Below, in pieces: positions 54,826-64,000 of a DNA stretch of 64,000 nucleotides (position 1 is the stretch's first letter; every line of letters starts with the position of its first letter). A program made the position numbers and the translations under genes. A model generated the notes under the pieces. It saw only the letters and a list, made by a program, of their open reading frames with translations. It was not told the origin of the DNA and searched no databases. Source of the stretch: Dipodascopsis uninucleata var. uninucleata (Eukaryota > Ascomycota > Lipomycetes > Lipomycetales > Lipomycetaceae). The DNA lies in the NCBI GenBank assembly GCA_030568195.1, contig JAJLTO010000004.1, forward strand, positions 496,001 through 560,000, written 5' to 3'.

Positions 54826-57484
54826 ATGAGCAGGACTAATACTGGCAATCGTCGAGCACCATACGGTGGATCGATTGGCGTGAAGGTAAGCGTGGAGTTG
54901 TAATTGGGATTGCTAGATCAGCTCCCAATGTTTGGATGACCTTCCTGCGAGGCGTATCTTTTAGCTAGCAGAGCTGTGCTATGCTGTTCCTGAACGCAAA
55001 AGCTGATAGCATTTTAGAACAAACCTTCGTCAGCTTGCTATGGCAGTGGTGCTACGGCAGCTGCTTCGGCAGCTGTAAAAAGTGCTCCTCGGAGTCAGTC
55101 GATGATGTCGATGTCGTCAGCAGGTATATCTTTCTATTTTCTTTCACCATTTGCGGATAGGGTATCACTTACCGATTATACTACATTATGCTTGTCATAA
55201 AGTGCATATTTGTATCGCTTGGCTATATATGAGTTGGTCTTCTATCGTGAACCGTTATTATCTGACAGCCATATGCTAACTAATTTAATATGTAGCCGCT
55301 GCTGCTGCGCTCCGAAAGGCAAGTGATACTACTCAAGAAGCTGGTATCTCACCACTAGTACCATCTAGAAGAGCTTCTATGCGAGCTTCACAGAGATCAG
55401 AAAGAACTATGAGCATGTCTGAACGAACGTTGAGAACACCATCAGTAGAGCGTTTAAACTCTCTTCGATCTCTATCAAAGAATAGCGTATCCTCGTTTCG
55501 TGCTGGACGAAGGTCATCCCTCAGTGGAGGCTATGCGTCGTCAATAAGATCTATCGAATCTGACCTAAATTCGATTTCGGAAAACAGTACCTTGGAGTCA
55601 AATACTGCTAATATATCGCCAAAAGCTGTTATCGTACCGCCTTCAATCACCGAAGAATCGGATAGATCTTTCACTCCGCGACACTTTCCATCAAGATCGT
55701 TATCACCTACAAAGTCTGCTCTTAAAGAGTCTAGTAGAACATCAAGGTCTACTTCTCTGGATGGCTCTCGTAGAAGTCATCCAAGAGTCAGTTTCTCTGA
55801 CACTGCATCTCCGCCTCCAACGACAAGAATCGATTCTCCGCTGACATCTGGTGATGAAGAGGATGACGAGGAAGTCAAACAAGCTGTCAAGAAGAGTGCG
55901 AAATATGTATTGGATAGCGACAAAAAAGATAGTACTGAAGATTTTGGGACAAAAGAGACTGTTCTTCATACTGATGTCACCACCACAATGACTACCTCGG
56001 CTATTACTACTGTTCTGAACGAAGTGCAAGACTCTGCTGTGGAAGTTCCTTTTATCAACGGTGTGAAGGAGGAGTCAACTGAAGGCATTGCTGACGATTA
56101 TGAAGATAGTAACGAGAGTCATATCAATGGCATTTATTCGGTAATTGAATCGGGTAATGAAACTGCACCTACTATAGTTGATGTTACTCATGTTTCTACA
56201 ACTACGACTGTCAGAAAGAATGAGGATGCTACCGAAGAAATACCCGATACTATTGTAAAGCCATCCCCTATTCGATTTTCTGCTCTTAATGAAGTTGATC
56301 CAGATGATTCGAGTGATTCTATCTATATTGATGCATCTGAGAGAAATTTTGGGAAAGGAGACACTTCTACGTCAGGCGACGGTCTCACTGCGTCTGTATC
56401 TGATATGTCATCCTTATCTGTATCTAGCTCAAAGGAGGCTTCATCACGCCCTAGCAGTATTTTGAAGAAGTCACGGTCCATAAATCAGTCTACCGTCGCT
56501 ACGTCACGATCTTCGACAAGTCTGTCACCCAGCTCAAACAGTGAGAATGGTCGCGTTGGCACACCCGTCAGTATCCGAAGACACTATTCTTTACAGACCT
56601 CATCTCCTCCTCCTCTTGTCCCTGACCTTAAAGAGAGAGCTATTGCTGAGCTAGCTGCTTTGAGGAGTCAGATAGACTCTGCTTCATCTTATAGAACGGC
56701 TGGCGGTCAACTTCAACGAAAAAATAGTAGTAAGGACAAGAAGCGAGTTGCCATGAAGGCGTCGTTACGCAACTTTCAGTTTGAAGAAGGACGACTGGCT
56801 GATCGTCTGGCTGCATCTGGTACTGCGTTCGGTCATTACACTTCTCCTTCTCACAGTAGTAAAGGTTCAGAGATTATGGATCCTAGAAGTATTGAGCTCG
56901 CTCAAACTTATATGAAGATGAACCCGGATGCTCTGAATGGCTTAAAGAGAACTGAGTCTAACTCTAGCTTTAAGAGAAGAAATTCTAACACCTCGGGGGA
57001 CTATGGATTTAAAAAAGTAGCATCAAACGATATTGCGTCTTCTTCGAGTAACTTTCAGGACACTCGCTATGATCATAGCTATCAATCTAGGTTTGCTGAT
57101 TCCGATGATGATTTTGAGCCTGAGAGTTCAGTTCAGGCAGAGATGCATAACATAACACAGACTGAAAACAAGGTCAATAACACAACACAACCTGAAAACA
57201 AGGTCAATAACACAACACAACCTGAAAACAATGTCAAGAAGACCAGGAAATTGTCACATTATCAGCAACACAAGCTAGATAAGCAGCGCAGAAAGGAAAT
57301 CAAGGAACTCGAGAAAGAAACAGGAAAGGACTCTAAGCAGATTAAGAATAAGAAGATCAGTCGTGCAACCTCATCTCACGAAGGCTTCCCAACAGAAACA
57401 TATGCTATGGATGGAGTTGCTGGCCATCCAGACAAGAAGAAGAAATTTGGAGCTCTTCGTAAACTATTTCATCTAGATAATTAG
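54826..57484 (+). CDS. Large Ser-rich protein of unknown function, possibly a cortical/eisosome-type scaffold
   Basis: Three exons, 54826-54885, 55018-55123 and 55296-57484, join in phase to 784 aa (GTAAGC and GTATAT donors; TGCTAAC branch site before exon 3). The N-terminus MSRTNTGNRRAPYGGSIGVK is followed by an Ala/Ser/Met-rich stretch, then low-complexity Ser/Thr/acidic sequence. Basic or hydrophobic islands occur (RPSSILKKSRSINQS, LKERAIAELAALRSQID, IELAQTYMKMNPDALN). The C-terminus is basic, ending KKKKFGALRKLFHLDN. No catalytic domain or membrane segment is seen. The architecture resembles Seg1-like eisosome proteins, but this is only an impression. It contains a 30-nt tandem repeat at 57,151-57,240. 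Confidence 0.8.
57151..57240 (+). repeat. In-frame 30-bp tandem repeat, three copies
   Basis: Three 30-bp units encode a 10-residue motif resembling NNTTQPENKV. Copies 1 and 2 differ at about three bases, and copies 2 and 3 at two. The high similarity implies recent expansion, and the copy number may vary between strains. Confidence 0.8.
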
Positions 57485-58423
57485 TTATTAAAGCTATATG
57501 ATAGCTGTCATATTTAATAGTAACAAAATGAATTGGTTTTTTTTTGTATTTTTATATATGTATTTTTGGGGGTTAATTACTGGTTGCATTGTCTATATTG
57601 AATGGATTTAATAATATAATTGGTTCTGCAAGTTCAAGGCATCGTTGATGTATACAACTTGCTACTATTGTTATCATAAGTATCGGTCGTTATAAACAGG
57701 AATGGAGGGTCTTGAACCGCTATTTCTACTACTGACTTCTTTTATCTCAAGTTGTATGTCATATCATTTGTTATGAAGTAGTACTCTATCACGTCGATGT
57801 CCATTATCTGTATCTCCTTTCATATTATTCTGAACTATTTTCTAATTTCTCTACTATTTCTGTGTATACTGAGTTTAATATTTAATATTTAATGTATATT
57901 AATAAATCATTAATGTTGGTTGATATTTTTTCGTTAGTATGAATATGCAGCGCAATGTATCATTGAATATCTCCTCAAATTTGAGCATGAAAAATTAATG
58001 GTTGTTCCTTTGCAATTTTTCAAGTTCAACGATTCAATAGCAGGAAAAAATGGCCACATTCAACAACTACAAGAAAATCATCGAAAGTATCAAATGAGAA
58101 TGCTTACTACGGTTTGCTTGGTTGTTCTGAAAAGCATGTGGTAGTCTAGATTTCAATATTGACGACATGCTCTGTTGTTGTTTACCGCGCCCAGTCGTAT
58201 ACATAACCATCATGTCATATACGCCGTGGCAGTAAGATCCTAAAGAGAGACAAAAAAATATGGGCAAAGAATTAGGTGCGAATGTTTCTCTTTACTGTTG
58301 TTTCTTTCTGTTTCTATTCCTCCATTTTTGTGGTGTTTCTTCCTTCCGTGGTTGAATAATAGAGTAGGATTCGAAGTCAACAACAGAATCGAGAAAAACC
58401 GACATACTAGACGACAGAACATA
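57485..58423. other. Intergenic, between the two Ser-rich genes
   Basis: A/T-rich, with T-runs after the upstream stop. No supported gene. The 3' part is the leader of the next gene; its frame is open back to 58,298 without an ATG. Confidence 0.4.
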
Positions 58424-61255
58424 ATGACTAAGTCTACGAGATCTTTTTCGTCTTTTAGAAGAAGCAACAATGCTCAGCAGAATCGTTACTCGGGCTCTAC
58501 TGTGGCATCGCTATCAGGATCAGTGTCAGGATCCGGGAATGAATATGACACTGTGCTCTCAAAGGCAGCCGCCAGATACGCATATGAGCTAGCAGCTGCA
58601 TCAGCGCCCGCGTCACCCGTCGCGCCTGCACCAAAATCAAATAGATCATCTACAATGAACTATAGTCTTTCGAGAAATGGCTCATTACGCTCAGTTGGTC
58701 GTGATGGAGAGGTTGGAGGTTTCAAGCGATCATCTACAATGACCTCTGGTAGTTATATGAGCCGTCGCAATACAATTTCAGGTTCATTGCGTTCTACAAG
58801 TAATAACTTCGCACCAGCCGGTTCCGTTGGATATTCAGGAGAAAAAGTATCTGGAAGCGGTCATGATAACAGAGTATTCTCATCTAAGACGAGTTTGTCG
58901 AGAGCAAATAGTACTCCAGCCAATTACTATGGCTTTAGAGCAAATGAAAGCGGAACGACAATGAACGGAAATGAGAGCAGCCGATACACATCTTATGGCA
59001 ATGATTCTCAGTATGCAGCAGCAGCAGCTAGCAGTGCTAGTACAAGAAGTCATTCCTTTCTGCGCCGCGGTTATGAGCTCCCAGAAAGCGACGCAAAAAA
59101 TGGGAGTAAGCTTAGGAAAAAATTGGAAAAAAAAGCTGTAGCATCGATAAAGAGTCTTCGAAACAGGTATGATGATTCTTATAGTCCTGTAACAGGGAAC
59201 AATACTTCCAGTGGTAGTAGCAAAAACGGTCAGGATGCGAGTACTTACTACTATGGCAATAAAAAGATAGATGGGAATTTAAATAACAGCGTCAGTGCTA
59301 ATAATCATACTGCCTTTAATTCCCATGATAAAGTTAGCAGCAACATTAGTAGCGCATTCAACCAATCTCGCGCTATTCTCAAAGGAATGAAAAAAATTTT
59401 TAGTTTCGGCCATAAATCATCAAGTCAAGACACTACTCTAGATTCAAAGGTTTATGGCGGTCGTACTAGGAGTACTTATGGCATGGCTAGACGTTCTATG
59501 ATATCTACCGGCCGAAATAGTGGCATTGATGACCTTATGGTGCACTCAGAGGACATACATATTCCTCCACAACAGGTGATGTCAAGGCAAGCTTACTACA
59601 GACCAGTCAGCCGTGCTTCAACAACTGATCTTGATTACTCACCTAGATATGACTGTTATGCTTCAAATTACAGTCGTCAGCCATCAGTTACCTATTCTGT
59701 TATTCACACTCCTGAGCGACAGCAACACCAGTCTGATAGCTACGACTGCGGCTCTTCAAGCCAGTACCAAATGCAGAGAGCATCATACGGTCGTGAAGGT
59801 GTAGCATATGATTCAGCAAATGTGTCACCTGTAACACCTGTACTGAAAGATAAGACGAATAACAATTTCATTATAGAGCCAATGTGGTCTGCTTCTAGAA
59901 CTTCGTCATACGCTAGCACCGATAGATACATGACATCTCCCACGTCTGGCATGACAAGCGCGACGAGTACCGCTGCTGTGCCATCTACTGCATCAGCCAC
60001 AGTTCCTAAGCAAAGCAATATTGCTTCTGCTAAAGATTCAGCGAATGAAGATATTGATGATGGCAGCAAAAGCAATATTAGCAAGAAGAACAGTACTGCA
60101 AAGTTCTTTTCTAAACCTCTTACACGTCCAATTGCTCCAGAGAGAGTTTATTCTGCGTTGATGCATCAGATTAGAAATGGAAGCAGTAATCCATCTATCG
60201 ATAATATTGATCACCGTTCACCGCTGGCACCTTCGTCTACCGCTATAGCGGCAGCTTCAACTGCTACAAGGTTGAGAGAGAATCAGCAGAATCTTCATTA
60301 TAGCAGTTTGATGTCAGACCGTGTCGCTCCCGCTTCTATGGAAACAACCGGTAGACAAACGCTTCGAGACATAACAGATACGTCACATGCTTCTAGCCGC
60401 CGTGTGTCTATTGTTAGTGACGTTTCAGTAAACTCTTCTGTCAGTCGAGCTCAGTCCTACTCGAATTACAACGAAAGAGAAGAAGCTCATAATCCTAGTA
60501 ACCTATATAATGGCCACTATGAATCTTCAGCCGGAAATGATGGTAATGGTTTTTCAACAATTAGAATTATTCACAACGAACCTCGGCCTACAGCTGCCGG
60601 AGCCTTTGATAGACAACAACTTCAGCAAACAGGATCATCTAGACAGAGAATGGCAAGCGAAAATATCAATACCCAAAATTCAATCACTCTTAATGACAGA
60701 ATCCATCGTTTCGTCTCTTCAACTAGCACAGGTTCTACATCTGCAGCATTACCGCCGCCTCCAGCATCAACATCACCACCATCATCTACGGCAAGACATC
60801 CAATACCAATGTCTCCTCAAATGACAGGTGCTACAGCAACGTCATGGGCTAATATGAATCCATCTGAATCGGATACCTCTTCGCAAACTGAAATGTATCG
60901 ATCATCTAGACGATCTCAGGAGATATCAACATTCTTCCCTTACTATGGTGTAAGTCGTCGTACAACGTCAAATAATACCAAATCAAAGTGGAGAGACTGG
61001 CAAAGTGGAAATAGCATAACTGACAACGTGCATTCTGAAAACAGGGGCATCGTTACGATGGATATTGCTAGTGACGATGAATCTGGATCCGTTATATTTA
61101 GAGGAGGCGGTAGCGATAAACAACCGGAAATTGATCGCTCAGCTGCTCGAACAACTTCTGATACTGATACCACAATACGTAATAGCCATCGTCAAACTGA
61201 TTATCATGATTCCATATCTGATGCTGTTAATTACCAATTTGGACCATCTTGGTGA
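58424..61255 (+). CDS. Large Ser/Thr-rich protein of unknown function
   Basis: 943 aa from the first in-frame ATG (MTKSTRSFSSFRRSNNAQQN). The protein is nearly all low complexity (Ser, Thr, Asn, Tyr, Arg). A few more ordered parts are visible: an Ala-rich helix YDTVLSKAAARYAYELAAAS (about 45-65), a basic segment LRKKLEKKAVASIKSLRNRY (about 225-245), SRAILKGMKKIFSFGHKSS (about 310-330), and a Pro-rich run ALPPPPASTSPPSS near residue 770. No known domain, signal peptide or membrane segment is seen. It follows another Ser-rich gene on the same strand 939 bp away, but their sequences are not clearly similar. Confidence 0.8.
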   Translation: MTKSTRSFSSFRRSNNAQQNRYSGSTVASLSGSVSGSGNEYDTVLSKAAARYAYELAAASAPASPVAPAPKSNRSSTMNYSLSRNGSLRSVGRDGEVGGFKRSSTMTSGSYMSRRNTISGSLRSTSNNFAPAGSVGYSGEKVSGSGHDNRVFSSKTSLSRANSTPANYYGFRANESGTTMNGNESSRYTSYGNDSQYAAAAASSASTRSHSFLRRGYELPESDAKNGSKLRKKLEKKAVASIKSLRNRYDDSYSPVTGNNTSSGSSKNGQDASTYYYGNKKIDGNLNNSVSANNHTAFNSHDKVSSNISSAFNQSRAILKGMKKIFSFGHKSSSQDTTLDSKVYGGRTRSTYGMARRSMISTGRNSGIDDLMVHSEDIHIPPQQVMSRQAYYRPVSRASTTDLDYSPRYDCYASNYSRQPSVTYSVIHTPERQQHQSDSYDCGSSSQYQMQRASYGREGVAYDSANVSPVTPVLKDKTNNNFIIEPMWSASRTSSYASTDRYMTSPTSGMTSATSTAAVPSTASATVPKQSNIASAKDSANEDIDDGSKSNISKKNSTAKFFSKPLTRPIAPERVYSALMHQIRNGSSNPSIDNIDHRSPLAPSSTAIAAASTATRLRENQQNLHYSSLMSDRVAPASMETTGRQTLRDITDTSHASSRRVSIVSDVSVNSSVSRAQSYSNYNEREEAHNPSNLYNGHYESSAGNDGNGFSTIRIIHNEPRPTAAGAFDRQQLQQTGSSRQRMASENINTQNSITLNDRIHRFVSSTSTGSTSAALPPPPASTSPPSSTARHPIPMSPQMTGATATSWANMNPSESDTSSQTEMYRSSRRSQEISTFFPYYGVSRRTTSNNTKSKWRDWQSGNSITDNVHSENRGIVTMDIASDDESGSVIFRGGGSDKQPEIDRSAARTTSDTDTTIRNSHRQTDYHDSISDAVNYQFGPSW

Positions 61256-62257
61256 AGGATCTGTAAGCCATGCATATGGGCACTAAAGTGAGAATAAAGA
61301 TAGCGACAGTTGTCAATGAATATACCTTTATTTAATACGACAGTCGTTTTCATATTCATTTACAGCTCTTGTAAAAGGCAAAGTGTGAACCTATCTGCCG
61401 AGAATGTATTGTTGTGACTAGTTACGATTCTGGTGTTTATACAGCAGAGTAGAACGGATTATGGTTCCGGTAGTATGAGGCGGACGAATAATATAGCTGA
61501 TGGTTCATTGACAAGTGGCCAAATGGATATCCCTTACGATATCTTGTGATGACTATTGAATTATGATTAAAATTGGAGCTGGAGTTTCTGTTGAATTGCA
61601 TTTTTATTCTGTTCTGTTACAATTATAAAAAATAGGTCTGAATTGGACTAATTTGGTAAAGCCGTTTCACATTTCATTTCCTTTTTCTGATCTTGCGCTG
61701 ATGAATAGTCAGTAATCAACCCTCCCTTTCCTACGCAGTTGTTCTCTTGTAAATCTAAGGATTGTTTGCTCCTTATGTTCTTATTTCTGCTTGCTATATT
61801 TTTTTATAATGTAGAGAATGATATCACTCTCCATGTCAGTATTATTATCTAAATAATGATTAGTTTATAATTTTTAACTGCTTAACATCCATTTGACATT
61901 TTGTGCTTATAGGTTTTCGAACTGATCAAAGAAGATTAAGTTGTTATAACTTGTTACTTCATCTTGTTCCTTAGTATATAAACAGAATGATGTAAAAGTA
62001 TGGGGAAAAATATTGACCCATGATTTAAGTCTACTTATCAAAGTTTTATTAGTCTCGGTAAATCTCTTATCGCAGTAATCAAAAAAGCCTAATTCCTGTT
62101 ATGCACCTTGAAGTCCAAAAAGCAATGACAGCTCCGCCAACCAGTGATCGTTTAGCTAGTGCCGCCTGTAGATCGACGATCTCTTTGCTTGTGCATTCAA
62201 CTCAGAACGTTTTCATTTAATTTATCTGGCAGCTTTCTAAACGTCCATAAAGCAACA
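61256..62257. other. Intergenic, Ser-rich gene to amidase gene
   Basis: A 1.0-kb A/T-rich spacer between same-strand genes; no coding or RNA feature seen. Confidence 0.4.
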
Positions 62258-64000
62258 ATGTTCGGCTACTGCAATTATTTCAAATATAAGGGTATCTTGT
62301 AAGTGTAGGAAGCATCATATTGAATAATGTCCCAATAGACATTGGTAACGTGCCGATTCTAATGGCAGCAAGAGCTCATTTATAACTGACAATTATCTGA
62401 TGACTTATGCAGACAGAAAAAGAGGGAGGAACGAGATGCAAAGATTGCGGAGTTAATGCCAGTCTATGGACAGCCATTGACAAGCATAGATGTTGAAATC
62501 CTCAAAACACCGGTATCGCAAGTAGTCGCCAAGGTTCATGAAGGCATTATCAAGCCAATTGACGTTTTGCATGCGTATGGAAAGCAGACCCTAAAGGCTC
62601 AGGAAGATACCAACTGCATAACTGAAATTGCTTTTAAAGATGCTGAGAAGCAGGCTGAAATCTGTAATGTCAACGGACCTCTTGCTGGTATTCCAGTCTC
62701 TTTCAAGGATACTGTCTCTTTCAAGGGCTATGATTCTACTCTAGGGTATGCAGCCAACGCCTTCAAGCCAATGCCTTTTGATGCACCACTAGTCACCATG
62801 TTAAAGGATGCTGGAGCGTTGCCGTACTGTAAAACTAATATACCAATGACTCTCTTGTCATACGAGTCTTACAACAATGTCTTTGGCCGAACTGAGAATC
62901 CTCACGTGAAAGGCTATACACCTGGTGGTTCCAGTGGTGGTGAAGCGGCTCTTATTGCCTATGGCGGTGGCCGAGTCGGAATGGGTACTGATGTTGCTGG
63001 CTCGGTAAGGGTTCCATCTCATTTCTCTGGACTTTATACTGTTCGATCTTCCTATGGTCGTATTCCGCGTGCTGGAAACAACACTCCAACTAAGGGTCAA
63101 GATGGCATTACTTCAATCTATTCTCCCATGGCCAGAACTTTTGAGGATCTTAAATATGTCTTCAAAGTATTAATTGATATGAAACCTTGGGAATATGATG
63201 GAACTGTTTATCCTATTCCATGGAGAGAAGTCACTCTTCCGAAGAAAATGAAAATCGGTATTCTTACTGATGACGGTGTAGTCGCTCCATCGCCAGCTTG
63301 TGCTCGCGCCCTTAATCTTACTATAGATGCTCTTAAGAAAGCAGGTCACGAAATCGTGGAGTTCAAGCCACCTTCTCACCTCGAGGGTCTCCGAATTGCA
63401 ACACAATTGATCGTCGCCGATGCAGGAAGAACTGCAACCGGAGGTCTCATGGGTTCTTTCGAGTCGTATGACGCTGGTGTTACTAAGTTCCTATGGGTTT
63501 GTCGACTACCCCGCTTTATTACGACCATTATGGCTTGGTACTTCGAGAAGATTAAGGGTGATAATGTTATTGCAACCATGCTCCGATCTTTCCACGAGAA
63601 GACTATGACTGAATATATGGCCCTGGTTTGGGAACGCGAAGGATATAGAGCGCAATATTTCAATGCCTGGAAAGAGAGTGGAATAGATTTCTTATTGACT
63701 GTTCCTAACGCTACTCCTGCATTGCCTCATAATGGCATGCTCAATGCGTTTGGTTCCGTTGGATACGCTTCTACTTATAACTTGGTTGACTACTCAGCTG
63801 GTGTTATACCAGTCACTCACGTTGACAAAGATCTAGATGCCTTGCCAGCAGATTTCGATCTTAGTAAGCTTAACTATATTGCTAAAGGAGCATACAAAAA
63901 CTACAACGCTAGTAAGATGCATGGCCTTCCAGTAGGTGTGCAGATCGTAGGAAGACGTCTTGAAGAGGAGAAAGTTCTTGCTATAATGGAGAACGTCATT
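62258..64000 (+). CDS. Amidase-signature enzyme (fatty acid amide hydrolase/acetamidase type), 3' end outside window
   Basis: Exon 1 is 62258-62298 and exon 2 runs from 62413 to the window edge. The intron is GTAAGT...CTGAC...TATGCAG, and the join restores a Leu codon. The protein begins MFGYCNYFKYKGILQKKREE. The Ser-cisSer-Lys triad is complete: Lys112 in GIPVSFKD, cis-Ser187 in TPGGSSGGEA and nucleophile Ser211 in GTDVAGSVRVPS. The spacing of 75 and 24 residues equals that of mammalian FAAH (142/217/241). Family members hydrolyse amides such as acetamide or fatty acid amides; the substrate cannot be read from sequence. No stop is seen before 64,000. Confidence 0.92.

Overview
This is nuclear DNA from a fungus, most likely an ascomycete. 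Genes lie on both strands. Many are split by short introns (about 50-320 bp) with GTAAGT, GTGAGT or GTATGT donors, CTAAC/CTAAT/CTGAC branch sites and an acceptor AG shortly after. CTG reads as leucine at the C-terminus of ribosomal protein uS11, which argues against a CUG-Ser yeast. A single 5S rRNA gene sits between protein genes. The ribosomal-protein promoter carries CACGTG, AACCCTAA and CAGTCACA (HomolD-like) motifs. Together these suit an early-diverging ascomycete (Taphrinomycotina or basal Saccharomycotina) or a similar lineage; species-level placement is not possible by eye. I see no CRISPR, no recognisable transposon or virus-derived element, and no convincing tRNA gene.

Layout. 0-15 kb: RAD4/XPC DNA-repair factor (+), 5S rRNA (+), a four-exon KAR5/Tht1 nuclear-fusion protein (+), MET10 sulfite reductase flavoprotein (-), an unrecognised 200-aa protein (+), and kinetochore NUF2 (-), whose first exon I recovered upstream. 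15-23 kb: an iron-regulator-type two-finger GATA factor (-, intron inside finger 2) and a YANK/STK32-like kinase (-). A 3.7-kb gap follows. 27-31 kb: eight-exon UBC8 E2 (-), four-exon ECM31 ketopantoate hydroxymethyltransferase (+), MED7 (-). 33-38 kb: DPP1-like lipid phosphatase (+), ADE13 adenylosuccinate lyase (-), four-exon RPS14/uS11 (+). 38-51 kb: an unknown coiled-coil protein (-), an LRRC40-like leucine-rich-repeat protein (+), three-exon RER1 (-), SIP5 RING-like protein (-). 55-64 kb: two large Ser-rich proteins of unknown function (+), then an amidase of the fatty-acid-amide-hydrolase type (+) that runs off the end.

The genes are housekeeping and regulatory functions with no obvious cluster. 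The best connected pieces are regulatory: a shared ADE13/RPS14 divergent promoter with three stacked motifs, and a CACGTG upstream of MET10 as expected for sulfur genes. Long gaps (18.0-21.2, 23.2-26.9, 31.0-33.1 and 50.6-54.8 kb) hold no supported gene. They flank regulators (GATA factor, kinase, SIP5 and a Ser-rich gene) and may be long promoters or leaders. I found no clear novel multi-gene system. The most useful points for follow-up are the unknown proteins, the hidden exons, the promoter module and a strong GC-rich hairpin at 31,982-32,003.
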